DNA of 45,057 nt from Butyrivibrio sp. UBA3740 (GTDB lineage Bacteria > Bacillota > Clostridia > Lachnospirales > Lachnospiraceae). The notes under the pieces were generated by a model, which worked only from the letters and a program-made list of their open reading frames with translations, searched no databases and was not told where the DNA came from. The DNA is taken from contig DFGW01000166.1 of assembly GCA_002372465.1 (NCBI GenBank), forward strand, positions 1 to 45,057, read 5' to 3'. Numbering within the stretch: position 1 is the stretch's first letter; each line of letters opens with the position of its first letter. Below, in pieces: positions 8,771 to 17,036 of this stretch. Made by a program: the position numbers and the translations under genes.

Positions 8771-11700
8771 CCAAGGCGTCTTCTCCAGTTTCCTGTCACG
8801 CCGGCCTTCTCATCATCGCCGTCCTCAGGCTCAGGTGCCTCATAGTCGCCGGTTCTGTAGAGATAGAAATCGTCCCAGGCTCCCCAGGCTCCTGCCTGTG
8901 CCTGTACGCTGACACCGATGACAACACTGCTTCCGTCCTTTGTCACAACAATATCTGTAACCTCAGGATTAGCCCAGTTCTGCCATCCGGTAACGCCGGT
9001 CTCCACAGAATAATTATCGCCGCCATCAACCTTTGCATATACAAGGAACTTGGCATCGCTTCCTGCGTCTCCGCCTTCAATGTATGTTCCAAGCTTGTAG
9101 ATACCTGCATCCAAAGAAACTGTCTGCTCAGCAGTGTAGCTTATGTCCTCATCATCCCAGAACTTCAGGCAGTATTTCCCTGTCCTTACATTGCTGGAAT
9201 CGTCCTGTCTTCCAACACATGAGTTTGCATCAGTAATGGTCCACATGCTCATGTCAGCATCTTCAAAACCTGCGTTTTTAGCATTGTTCACAGGATTGAT
9301 CACAAGAGCGCAGGTCACTGCCTTTGTCTCTTCCTCAGAGACAGCAACTGTTCCGCTTATCTCATAGCTTCCAACTCCCGCTTCCACAGCAGCCTTAAGC
9401 TCGTCTGCATTCCAGGTAACTTCAAGCTCTGTGCTGCTTCCATCAGAGTAGTTTACAAGAGCCTTTTCAGGAAGTGTCACATCCTGACCTACTTCTGCAG
9501 TAACGCCCTCAACCTTCACAGATGTAACCACAATCGGGGCTGTTGCTCCTGTTCTGATATAGCTGAATATCCTTGCTGAATCAAGAGGATGTCCTTCAAA
9601 GTCAAACCAGGCCTCATTGTCCACAGCCGATCCGCCGTACCATTCTCCCGCATCTTTGTCATAGTCTCCGGCAAAAGAGCTTGCCCAGCCACTTCCATAT
9701 GTCTCCCAGATCTGCTTGTTCTGTGCTAAAACTTCCTGAGCATCAGAAGCGTCCTTATCATATACCTGAACCGGGATCCATGCCGGCTCCCAGTAAAATA
9801 CACCTATGCCGTTCTTGGTATTTGCAACGGTATTTACCACTGATCTTACTGAATTGGCCTGTCCCTGAACAGAAACATCAAAGTTGTAAGCATCCCCTGA
9901 CTTGCCCTCATACTCAGTGTTGCCGTGTCCGTCACCGTCTTCCCAGGTATGAAGGTAGGAGGTCTCCGCTACCATGACCATCTTGTCATAGGTATTTGCA
10001 ACATTTGAAAGAACTGAATTAAGGTTCTCCAAAGATCCGTGCCAGTATGGATAATAGGAAGATGCAAATACATCGTAGTCAACGCCGTACTCATCAAGCT
10101 TGGCAGCATATCCTGCATATCTTCCGCTGCTCTCGGGATTTGTGAAATGAACAGCAACAAGGATCTGTTTCTCCCTGTCAGCTGCAACCTTTCTTACACC
10201 CATGCTTCCTGCTGAGAATATCTTAGCCATATTTTCCCAGCTGCTCTCACCGGCAACACCGTTGTTGGTCTCGTTACCGATCTGAACCATTCCAACATTT
10301 ACGCCGCTGTCCAGAAGGCTTTCAAGACTGTTTGCAGTAAATTCTTCTATTGCTTCAGCCTTCTCATCTATGCTCATGCCTGCCATGGACTTAGGCGCTG
10401 TCTGCTTGCCCGGATCTGCCCAGAAGTCTGAATAATGGAAATCAATAAGTACCTTCATTCCGGCATTAGAAGCCAGGACACCGATCTTTCTTGCAACCTC
10501 CAGATCACAGTTTCCGCCGCCGTAGGTATTTCCGTTTCCGTCAGTAGGATCATTCCATACACGGATCCTTACATAGTTAACGCCGCAATCAGCAAGGAAA
10601 TCAAAGAAGCCCTGATCTGAAAGCTCGTTTCCTGCATAATCATAATACTTTACTCCGCTGTTCTTTTCTGAAACGTAGGAGCTTACATCAACACCTGTGA
10701 TAAAGTCCACATCAGCAGCAGATACCTTCTCCACATAGATGGGAGCCTCCACTGAAGTATCCTCTTCCTTTGCTGACAAGGTCATAAGCCTGATGTCATC
10801 AATATCTCCCCAGTAGGAAGCAGGTACACTTCCGGAAATCCTTATTGTGACATCCCCATCCTCTTCCAGCTTGAACTCATCAGACTCAAAGGTAAACCAC
10901 TCGCTCCAGCCCTTGGTAGCACCAATTTGAGAGGCCATAAGCTCTTTTCCTTCTGTATCTGATACGCTTACCAAAAGCCCAGTGTCTGCCTCGGCGCCGT
11001 CAAGCTTCATAGCGACTTTATATGTTCCTGCAGCCAGTGAAGATATGCTCTGTGATATGGAGAGCTCTTCCTCACCGCTGTTATTGTTCCAGTAATTCAA
11101 AAATGTTGTGGCATTGGAGGACCACTGATCGGTCTTTATCAAAGTACCTGCGCTGTTGCCGTCTGCCCCGGGCATTTCCACGTTCCAGCCTGTAATATCC
11201 CCACTCTCAAAATCTCCGTTTGAGATATAATCTGTAGCGCTCCAGTCCAGGTCCTCGTCAGCATCATCCTCCGATTGTGTATCTGATCCGGTTCCTGTTC
11301 CGCTCTCAGCTTCGGACTGTGACTCATCACCTTCACCGGTCTGGGCACCGCTATCACCTTCGCCGTTTTCATCATCGCTGTTCTCTTCGTCATCCCCGGT
11401 CTCATCCTCAGAAATACCGGCTTTTTTCTCCACCAGCTTCACATTGTTAAGATAGCCCCATCCGTCCTTCTCAACGTCCATGACCACCTTAACTGTTAAT
11501 CCTTCAGCATCCTCCTCAAGTGTAAACTCAAGGGCATCCGTAAGCCAGTTATTATATCCGGTAAAAGAAATCTTGTCTGACTGGGCATCACCTGCCACAA
11601 GATAGAAGTCTCCTCCTTCACCCATGGCCTCTGCCTCTAAAAAGTACTCACCTTTAGAAAGATCAACCTCCTGCGATAAGGTCAGAACGCCGTCCCCTTC

Positions 11701-12015
11701 TCCGAACCAGAAATTAACGCCGCTGTCAGAGCCGTCAGAGGGCTTGTCCATCCACTGGTCCGATGAATAGCTAAAGGACTTGATGCTGGCACCTGTGCTG
11801 TCCCAGTCATCTACACTTACTGTCCAACCTGCGCCGTCACCCCAAATATCTGACGACATATCGGAATTAACAAGGCTTATCTCCTGCTCATAAGAAGATG
11901 AATCTCCCTCAGAGTCATCTGTTGCTGCCAGAGCAGTAACACCAAAGGCATTGCCAAATGCCATAGTAGCTGAAAGTACCATGGATAATGAGCGTCTTAC
12001 TATCTTACCTTTCAT
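8362..12015 (-). CDS. Secreted endo-beta-1,4-galactanase (GH53) with CBM-like modules and cell-wall-binding repeats
   Basis: A 1217-residue secreted enzyme predicted to cut beta-1,4-galactan side chains of pectin. The signal peptide is residues 1-31, ending ALA-A. Two jelly-roll-like modules (about 45-197 and 260-413, CBM61-like by context) are joined by a very acidic linker (201-256). The GH53 barrel spans about 436-825. GNET gives E582 as the likely acid/base and VAETSY gives E684 as the likely nucleophile. A bacterial Ig-like domain follows (826-907), then a third binding module (910-1055). About six aromatic-glycine repeats (1083-1217, pattern TYYFxxxGxMxTG) resemble choline/glucan-binding repeats and should hold the enzyme at the cell surface. 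GGGAGGA precedes the ATG. Most GH53 enzymes are much shorter. Confidence 0.93.
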   Translation of the reverse strand: MKGKIVRRSLSMVLSATMAFGNAFGVTALAATDDSEGDSSSYEQEISLVNSDMSSDIWGDGAGWTVSVDDWDSTGASIKSFSYSSDQWMDKPSDGSDSGVNFWFGEGDGVLTLSQEVDLSKGEYFLEAEAMGEGGDFYLVAGDAQSDKISFTGYNNWLTDALEFTLEEDAEGLTVKVVMDVEKDGWGYLNNVKLVEKKAGISEDETGDDEENSDDENGEGDSGAQTGEGDESQSEAESGTGTGSDTQSEDDADEDLDWSATDYISNGDFESGDITGWNVEMPGADGNSAGTLIKTDQWSSNATTFLNYWNNNSGEEELSISQSISSLAAGTYKVAMKLDGAEADTGLLVSVSDTEGKELMASQIGATKGWSEWFTFESDEFKLEEDGDVTIRISGSVPASYWGDIDDIRLMTLSAKEEDTSVEAPIYVEKVSAADVDFITGVDVSSYVSEKNSGVKYYDYAGNELSDQGFFDFLADCGVNYVRIRVWNDPTDGNGNTYGGGNCDLEVARKIGVLASNAGMKVLIDFHYSDFWADPGKQTAPKSMAGMSIDEKAEAIEEFTANSLESLLDSGVNVGMVQIGNETNNGVAGESSWENMAKIFSAGSMGVRKVAADREKQILVAVHFTNPESSGRYAGYAAKLDEYGVDYDVFASSYYPYWHGSLENLNSVLSNVANTYDKMVMVAETSYLHTWEDGDGHGNTEYEGKSGDAYNFDVSVQGQANSVRSVVNTVANTKNGIGVFYWEPAWIPVQVYDKDASDAQEVLAQNKQIWETYGSGWASSFAGDYDKDAGEWYGGSAVDNEAWFDFEGHPLDSARIFSYIRTGATAPIVVTSVKVEGVTAEVGQDVTLPEKALVNYSDGSSTELEVTWNADELKAAVEAGVGSYEISGTVAVSEEETKAVTCALVINPVNNAKNAGFEDADMSMWTITDANSCVGRQDDSSNVRTGKYCLKFWDDEDISYTAEQTVSLDAGIYKLGTYIEGGDAGSDAKFLVYAKVDGGDNYSVETGVTGWQNWANPEVTDIVVTKDGSSVVIGVSVQAQAGAWGAWDDFYLYRTGDYEAPEPEDGDDEKAGVTGNWRRRLGATYFKRNDGSYATGLKVIDGKTYYFRNNGTLVRGVFVKFDDGIRYFGVNGAMTTGFVTRLLSTYYFDENGLMQTGRIEANGSTYYFGRDGRMYRAQWLKENGKTYYFKTDGRMATGKLRILFWTYRFDENGALIR

Positions 12016-12038
12016 CTTTATCCTCCCTTAGAATCTGC

Positions 12039-12081
12039 ATTATAAGTCTTATGCCACGCCCTTGCGCAACTTGTTGCGCAA
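12039..12081 (-). promoter_or_regulatory. GH53 promoter with palindromic operator over the -35 region
   Basis: On the minus strand, TATAAT lies at 12044-12039, placing transcription start near 12032 and leaving a short leader with the ribosome binding site. The expected -35 position is occupied by a perfect inverted repeat at 12062-12081: TTGCGCAAC, two bases, GTTGCGCAA. Its length and symmetry suit a LacI-family operator. No regulator gene of that family lies in the window. Repression by occlusion is inferred from position. Confidence 0.6.
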
Positions 12082-12116
12082 ACAGCCCCGTGAGCAAATA
12101 TGAGCTTAAGCTGCAT

Positions 12117-12155
12117 AAAAAAGCGACCCATAGACTATCCTAGCCTATGAGTCGC
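12117..12155 (-). terminator. Terminator upstream of GH53, probably ending the polyprenyl synthase transcript
   Basis: On the minus strand, GCGACTCATAG pairs with CTATGGGTCGC (one mismatch, 11-base loop) and is followed by TTTTTT. It lies about 135 bases after the polyprenyl synthase stop and just before the GH53 promoter. It could also act on any transcript starting between 12156 and 12289. Confidence 0.72.
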
Positions 12156-12289
12156 CATAATTCAATTGAACTTATGACACAATTTCTGCCTGAATATATT
12201 GTAAATTTTTTATAAAGTCCGCATATCTACTGATACGCAACCAAGCGCAACTTTTGCTGTTTTTTATGGGCAATCTGACGAATTATTTC

Positions 12290-13261
12290 TTATTCCTCGT
12301 CAAAAAGCCTGCTGAGGATTCTTCTCATCTCAACCACACCATCATTCTCAGGCATGACCATAAGGGCTCTTCTGGCCTCCTCAGCGCACTCCCTGATGTA
12401 GGCTGAAGCATAGGTTATTCCCCCTGCTTCATTTACTATTCCACGGACCACCCTCAGATCATTAGCAGAAAGATTTCCTCTTTTTGCATATTCCCTGAGT
12501 TTGTCGCCATATTCCTCCTGTCTGAAGGTATACAGAGCGGGTAATGTGTAAAGTCCGTTTATAAAGTCTGTGTTTACAGGCTTTCCCAGTTCCTCTTCCG
12601 TCATGGTCCAGTCCAAAAGGTCATCCCGAAGCTGGAAAATAGTTCCCACAGCTTCACCAAACTGCTGGGCTGCGTATATCTCCTCGTCGGATTTTTCCGT
12701 GATACGGGCGCTCATTCTGCAGGCTCCGCCAAAGGCATAGGCGGTCTTACCCTTAACTACTGCCAGGTAATCCTCTTCAGTAACCTCGGTATCATAGGTG
12801 TGGAGATTTTCAAACATCTCACCGGAGCAGGCATGTTCAACCATATCAGCCAATTCATCAGCCATATCTGCATAGCCCTTTCTGCCCAGCATGCAAAAAG
12901 CCATGGCCAGAAGATAGTTACCACCGCAGATAGCTATGGGCTTGCCATACTTGGCCTGAACCGTAGCCTTTCCTCTTCTTATCTCCGACTCATCGATAAT
13001 ATCATCCAGAATAAGAGCTGTAGTATGCATCATCTCCACAGAAGCTGCGCTGTAAAGGAGCTTTTTCATCTGAACCTCGTTGCATCCCACTCCCATAAGA
13101 AGCATAAGCTTTGAACTCACCATCTTGCCGGGATTATCGGTAACATAGGTAAGCACCTCTTTCATGGCATCGTGGGTGTCAGCTCTTTTAACCTCTCTTT
13201 GGATTATCTCATTGATCTTATTAAGCGCATCATCAATCTGGTTTATCATCAATTCTGACAT
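12290..13261 (-). CDS. Polyprenyl (trans-isoprenyl) diphosphate synthase
   Basis: A 323-residue prenyltransferase that should extend an allylic diphosphate with isopentenyl diphosphate. It has the first aspartate-rich motif DDIID (86-90) followed by ESEIRRG, and the second, DDLLD (213-217), with KTAYAFGGACRMSA between them. The frame opens at 13333, but the start at 13261 has GGAGG 5 bases upstream and the earlier ATGs lack a suitable site. Odd points: the usual N-terminal GKRxRP that binds isopentenyl diphosphate reads GKMVSS (45-50), lacking the arginines, and leucine replaces the usual histidine before DDIID. Farnesyl, geranylgeranyl or longer products are all possible. Confidence 0.87.
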   Translation of the reverse strand: MSELMINQIDDALNKINEIIQREVKRADTHDAMKEVLTYVTDNPGKMVSSKLMLLMGVGCNEVQMKKLLYSAASVEMMHTTALILDDIIDESEIRRGKATVQAKYGKPIAICGGNYLLAMAFCMLGRKGYADMADELADMVEHACSGEMFENLHTYDTEVTEEDYLAVVKGKTAYAFGGACRMSARITEKSDEEIYAAQQFGEAVGTIFQLRDDLLDWTMTEEELGKPVNTDFINGLYTLPALYTFRQEEYGDKLREYAKRGNLSANDLRVVRGIVNEAGGITYASAYIRECAEEARRALMVMPENDGVVEMRRILSRLFDEE

Positions 13262-13331
13262 AGCGTCCTCCATCCTTAAATGAAACCCATCAGAATTCAC
13301 GTCTTCGCGTTCATGTATAATTTTACCACAC

Positions 13332-13390
13332 AAAAGACACTCATCCGACTTTAATTAAAGTCAAATGAGTGTCTTTTACTTTTTTTTAAT
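13332..13390. terminator. Long inverted repeat acting as terminator after the MgtC-like gene
   Basis: AAAAGACACTCAT (13332-13344) pairs with ATGAGTGTCTTTT (13364-13376). The central part is itself a perfect palindrome, GACTTTAA-TTAAAGTC (13347-13362), so the whole forms a very long stem. It is followed by a long T-run on the plus strand and by TTTT on the minus strand. It lies directly after the minus-strand stop at 13394. Confidence 0.75.
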
Positions 13391-13393
13391 AAT

Positions 13394-14092
13394 TTATACT
13401 TCTTCCACGTAATTTACGTACTCCAGCTCACCAAGCATGTTCAGAACTTCGGTGTGGGACCTCTTTTTATCAAGATCCAGGTCCAGTAAAAGACCTGCAT
13501 CCGAGGACTCAAGTGTCTTTTCCTTGCTCTTGATCATACTTGAGATTGTAAAGCCCTCATCAGTAAGGAACTTGCTGAGCTTGGTGACACCGCGGTTCTT
13601 GTTGACCTCAATGTAGATGCTCATGTACTTGCTGTAGCCCTCAACCCTGTTGCTGAGCTGCAGAAGAAGAATATTGGAAAAGCCCACCATTACAAGGCAC
13701 ACACATCCAATCTCCAGATACCCTGCTCCGATAGCCATTCCCATGCAGGATGTAACCCACAGTGTCGCTGCTGTAGACAGACCCTTTATCTGCTTTCTTC
13801 CGGTCACGATAATGGTTCCGGCTCCGAGAAAGCCTATTCCGCTGACTACACCTGCTGGAATCCTGCTGACATCCGCCGAAAGCCCCGGTATCAATGCCAG
13901 ATAAATATTCAGAGCAGTTGCTGATGCCGAACCAAGGCTTACAAGCGCATGAGTCTTTATACCCGCACTATGATGTTTTATTATCCTCTCCCAGCCCACA
14001 AGGCCGCCGAATATGGTGGCTATAACAAGCCTTATTGCCACAGCCAGGCTGCTGGTCCCCTGAAGATAATCCATTATCTGAGTAAAGATCAT
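13394..14092 (-). CDS. MgtC/SapB-family membrane protein
   Basis: A 232-residue protein with about four to five membrane helices in the first 145 residues and a small cytoplasmic domain after them. The MgtC signature is clear: GGLVGWERIIKHHSAGIKTHALVSLGSA, then GIGFLGAGTII and GLSTAATLWVTSCMGMAIGAG. The C-terminal part (about 150-230) has an ACT-like beta-alpha pattern. MgtC proteins are tied to magnesium or membrane-potential homeostasis, but their biochemical role is unsettled. AAGGGGAT precedes the ATG. It starts 37 bases after the ABC ATPase stop and may be co-transcribed with that importer. Confidence 0.9.
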   Translation of the reverse strand: MIFTQIMDYLQGTSSLAVAIRLVIATIFGGLVGWERIIKHHSAGIKTHALVSLGSASATALNIYLALIPGLSADVSRIPAGVVSGIGFLGAGTIIVTGRKQIKGLSTAATLWVTSCMGMAIGAGYLEIGCVCLVMVGFSNILLLQLSNRVEGYSKYMSIYIEVNKNRGVTKLSKFLTDEGFTISSMIKSKEKTLESSDAGLLLDLDLDKKRSHTEVLNMLGELEYVNYVEEV

Positions 14093-14129
14093 TTCCTATC
14101 CCCTTCACTATTTCCAAATCGCCGGCACA

Positions 14130-15191
14130 TTAAAGCGCGTAGAGTGTGTTGTCCTCAAAGTTAAGGAAAACCTCTTCTCCAACCTTGTAGATCCTCTTGT
14201 TCTTAGGGTTGTACTCCTGGATCTTTACAAAGCTCTCGCCAACCTTAATGCGGTAGTCCTGATATGCTCCCATGAAGCAGGAGTAATCAACTGTTCCCTT
14301 AACAGTTCCGTTTTCTGAAAGAGTTGCGCCCTCGGGACGAAGGACAACGTCACACTCTGCTCCTGTCTGGAGGCTTCCTGTAGCACACTTGACAGCCGTC
14401 CCGTTAATCTCAACCATATCCTGGCCTGTAACCTTTGCCTTAAGGAAGTTGCACTCACCGATGAAGTCCGCAACAAACTTGCTGTTGGGATAATAGTATG
14501 CTTCCTGAGGAGTAGCCACCTGCTCAACGATACCCTTGTTCATGATGATAACCTTATCGGATATAGCCATGGCTTCTGACTGATCATGTGTTACATATAC
14601 AGCTGTAATACCTGCCTCCTGCTGAATACGTCTTATCTCAGTTCTCATAGAGACACGAAGCTTCGCATCCAGGTTTGACAAAGGTTCATCGAACAAAAGA
14701 ACTCCGGGCTCAATAACAAGCGCTCTGGCAAGGGCAACTCTCTGCTGCTGTCCACCTGAGAGCTGGTTTGTCATACGGTTTTCCATTCCCTCAAGTCCCA
14801 CAAGTGCAAGGATGTCAGTAACTTTTTTCTTGATGGTCTCCGAATCCATCTTGCGAAGCTTAAGTCCGTAGGCGACGTTATCAAAAATATTGTAGTGAGG
14901 AAGCAGCGCATAGCTCTGGAATACCATAGCCGTGTCACGCTTGTTGGGAGTGAGGGCATTTATAGGCTCTCCTCCAAGATAGATCTCACCCTCGTCAGGA
15001 GACTCAAATCCTGCGATCATACGAAGTGTTGTGGTCTTTCCACAGCCTGAAGGTCCAAGAAGGGTAACGAAGCTTCCCGGCTCGATCTCCAGGTTCTGAT
15101 CCTTGACCGCATAGAAGTCCTTGCCGGTCTTGGGATCTTTATAAATCTTAGAAATATGTTCAAGGCGTACGCCCTTTTTCTCTTTTGCCAT
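14130..15191 (-). CDS. ABC importer ATP-binding protein (AfuC/FbpC/PotA type)
   Basis: A 353-residue ATPase with Walker A GPSGCGKT (46-53), Q-loop MVFQSYALLPH, signature LSGGQQQRVA, Walker B VLLFDEPLSNLDAKL, H-loop VYVTHDQSEAM, and a C-terminal TOBE-type regulatory region from about 240. The frame opens 9 bases earlier at 15200, but that ATG overlaps the ribosome binding site AGGTGG, so 15191 is preferred. It is third in the order binding protein, fused permease, ATPase. The ATPase type is shared by ferric, polyamine and sugar-phosphate importers, so neighbours must decide the substrate. Confidence 0.92.
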   Translation of the reverse strand: MAKEKKGVRLEHISKIYKDPKTGKDFYAVKDQNLEIEPGSFVTLLGPSGCGKTTTLRMIAGFESPDEGEIYLGGEPINALTPNKRDTAMVFQSYALLPHYNIFDNVAYGLKLRKMDSETIKKKVTDILALVGLEGMENRMTNQLSGGQQQRVALARALVIEPGVLLFDEPLSNLDAKLRVSMRTEIRRIQQEAGITAVYVTHDQSEAMAISDKVIIMNKGIVEQVATPQEAYYYPNSKFVADFIGECNFLKAKVTGQDMVEINGTAVKCATGSLQTGAECDVVLRPEGATLSENGTVKGTVDYSCFMGAYQDYRIKVGESFVKIQEYNPKNKRIYKVGEEVFLNFEDNTLYAL

Positions 15192-15236
15192 TTCATCCAC
15201 CTATCTCGCAATATCATGCGTAATCAATTATTGTTA

Positions 15237-16952
15237 TCAGTTCTCATCAAGATTGACCCTGCGACTGGTACCGAAGTACTTCATGACCAGATTCATCAAA
15301 AGCACCGAGGAATAGGTGATGATGATCAATATCGTCGCAAAGGCACAGGCGATTCCGTAGGATCCCTTCTCGGCAAACTCATTGATCTGTACCGTAATGA
15401 GCAGATAAGAAGGTGTAACCAGAAGGATGATCGCACTGATAGCAGTTATGCTTCGTACGAAGGAGGTTACAAATCCTGAGAGGAAGCTGTCCTTGATAAG
15501 TGGCAGGGTTACTGTCATGAATACCTTGAAGCTGTCTGCACCCATGTCGTAAGCCGATTCCTCAATGCTCTTGTCAATCTGCCTAAGAGCTGAGATACCG
15601 GATCTTGTTCCGGTAGGAAGGCTTCGAACGATAAATACGATAACCAGGATCGCACCTGTTCCATAGAGGCTCTGGAGTATTCCTGTGTGGAAGATACCAC
15701 CTGAAAAACCTCTGATATATCCGATACCCAGAACTGTTCCGGGAACAGCCATGGCCAGCATTGATACTGCCTCGATAAATCCCTTTGCCTTAAACTTTCT
15801 CTTTACAACAAGATAAGAGATTATCATGGATAAAAGAGCTGTGATAGGCGCCGAGATAAGTGACAAGACGAAGCTGTCCTTAAAAGCCTTAAGTCCTTTA
15901 TACTTGGTAAATACCTGGCCAAACCACTTGAAGGTGAGATGGAAATCATAACCCCAGGTCTTGAACATAGCCCCAAAGGGAACGCAGATGTACATAAGGA
16001 TTACGAAGATAGCCAGTCCTGAGCAAAGGATTGTAAGAGGAACCGTAACACTCTTATCCGTAATGAGCATACGCTCTCTGGAAGCCTTTCCCGAAAGGGT
16101 CGCTGTACTCTTTGCCTCCAGGTAGTACTTTTGAACTACGAACATCAAAAGTGTGATGGCGAGAAGAACAACCGCCATGGCTGCCGCACCCTCTTTATCG
16201 TAGGCACCAGTGATCTGCAGGTAGATAGTGGTTGCCAGAGTATCGTAAGATCCTCCGATGATCATTGGGTTTGCAAAGTCTGCAATTGACTCGATGAAGG
16301 TAACAAGGAAAGCATTTCCAAGACCGGGAAGAATCAGTGGCAGTGTAACTGTCATGAATACCTTGAATCTGGATGCTCCCATATCTCTTGCCGCCTCCTC
16401 AAGGGAGGGATCGATATTTTTCAAAAGACCTTTAAGCATCATGTAACATACAGGGAAAAATGTAAGGGTCTGAACAATAGCAATTCCCCAGAATCCATAC
16501 ACGCTGTTATCATAGATGTGTAAAAGAAATCTCGTAATGATCCCGGCTTTACCAAAAAGCATGATCATTGAAAGAGATAATACAAATGGAGGTGAAACTA
16601 CAGGCAGCATGGAAACCACCTTGAAGAGACCTTCCATGAATTTAGTTCTTAGTTTTACATATACTTCCACGTAGGCAAACAAAAGACCTATAAGAGCTGA
16701 TGCAATACCTACAAGGAATCCAACCTTAAGTGTGTTGGTAATGGCACGTCTGAAATTGGACATAGCCATGATTCTTTTGAAGATATCAAGTGTAAATCCA
16801 TTTTCCGAAATGAAACTGTCCACCAGCAGGATCGCCAGAGGATACAAGATAAAGATAGTAAGAAAAACAACCAGTAAAATTATGGTTGTGACCATGATAG
16901 GATCGGCCATCAGCTTTTTCCTGTCAAGGCTGGCACTTTGACTCTTTGCCAT
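15237..16952 (-). CDS. Fused two-domain ABC permease (AfuB/FbpB type)
   Basis: A 571-residue permease with two complete transmembrane halves in one chain and about twelve helices. Each half carries an EAA loop: EEAARDMGASRFKVFMTVTLPLI in the first and EESAYDMGADSFKVFMTVTLPLI in the second. They are nearly identical, as expected of an internal duplication. The frame is open to 17030, but AGGAGG lies 8 bases before the ATG at 16952. Such single-chain permeases occur in ferric (FbpB), phosphoglycerate-related and hexose-phosphate (AfuB) importers. It lies between the binding protein and ATPase genes. Confidence 0.92.
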   Translation of the reverse strand: MAKSQSASLDRKKLMADPIMVTTIILLVVFLTIFILYPLAILLVDSFISENGFTLDIFKRIMAMSNFRRAITNTLKVGFLVGIASALIGLLFAYVEVYVKLRTKFMEGLFKVVSMLPVVSPPFVLSLSMIMLFGKAGIITRFLLHIYDNSVYGFWGIAIVQTLTFFPVCYMMLKGLLKNIDPSLEEAARDMGASRFKVFMTVTLPLILPGLGNAFLVTFIESIADFANPMIIGGSYDTLATTIYLQITGAYDKEGAAAMAVVLLAITLLMFVVQKYYLEAKSTATLSGKASRERMLITDKSVTVPLTILCSGLAIFVILMYICVPFGAMFKTWGYDFHLTFKWFGQVFTKYKGLKAFKDSFVLSLISAPITALLSMIISYLVVKRKFKAKGFIEAVSMLAMAVPGTVLGIGYIRGFSGGIFHTGILQSLYGTGAILVIVFIVRSLPTGTRSGISALRQIDKSIEESAYDMGADSFKVFMTVTLPLIKDSFLSGFVTSFVRSITAISAIILLVTPSYLLITVQINEFAEKGSYGIACAFATILIIITYSSVLLMNLVMKYFGTSRRVNLDEN

Positions 16953-16996
16953 TTTGAATTCCTCCTGTAACTGTTTAGGTCGTTTACGTAGAATAA

Positions 16997-17020
16997 GGGC
17001 GGATGGAAATCCTTCCGCCC
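16997..17020 (-). terminator. Intercistronic stem-loop between binding protein and permease
   Basis: GGGCGGA pairs with TCCGCCC, with a further GGA/TCC pairing inside. On the minus strand only TTATTC follows, so it is a weak terminator at best. Such stems often leave the binding-protein message more abundant than the permease message, either by partial termination or by protecting the 3' end. That role is inference. Confidence 0.55.
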
Positions 17021-17036
17021 CTATAATCATGATCTA

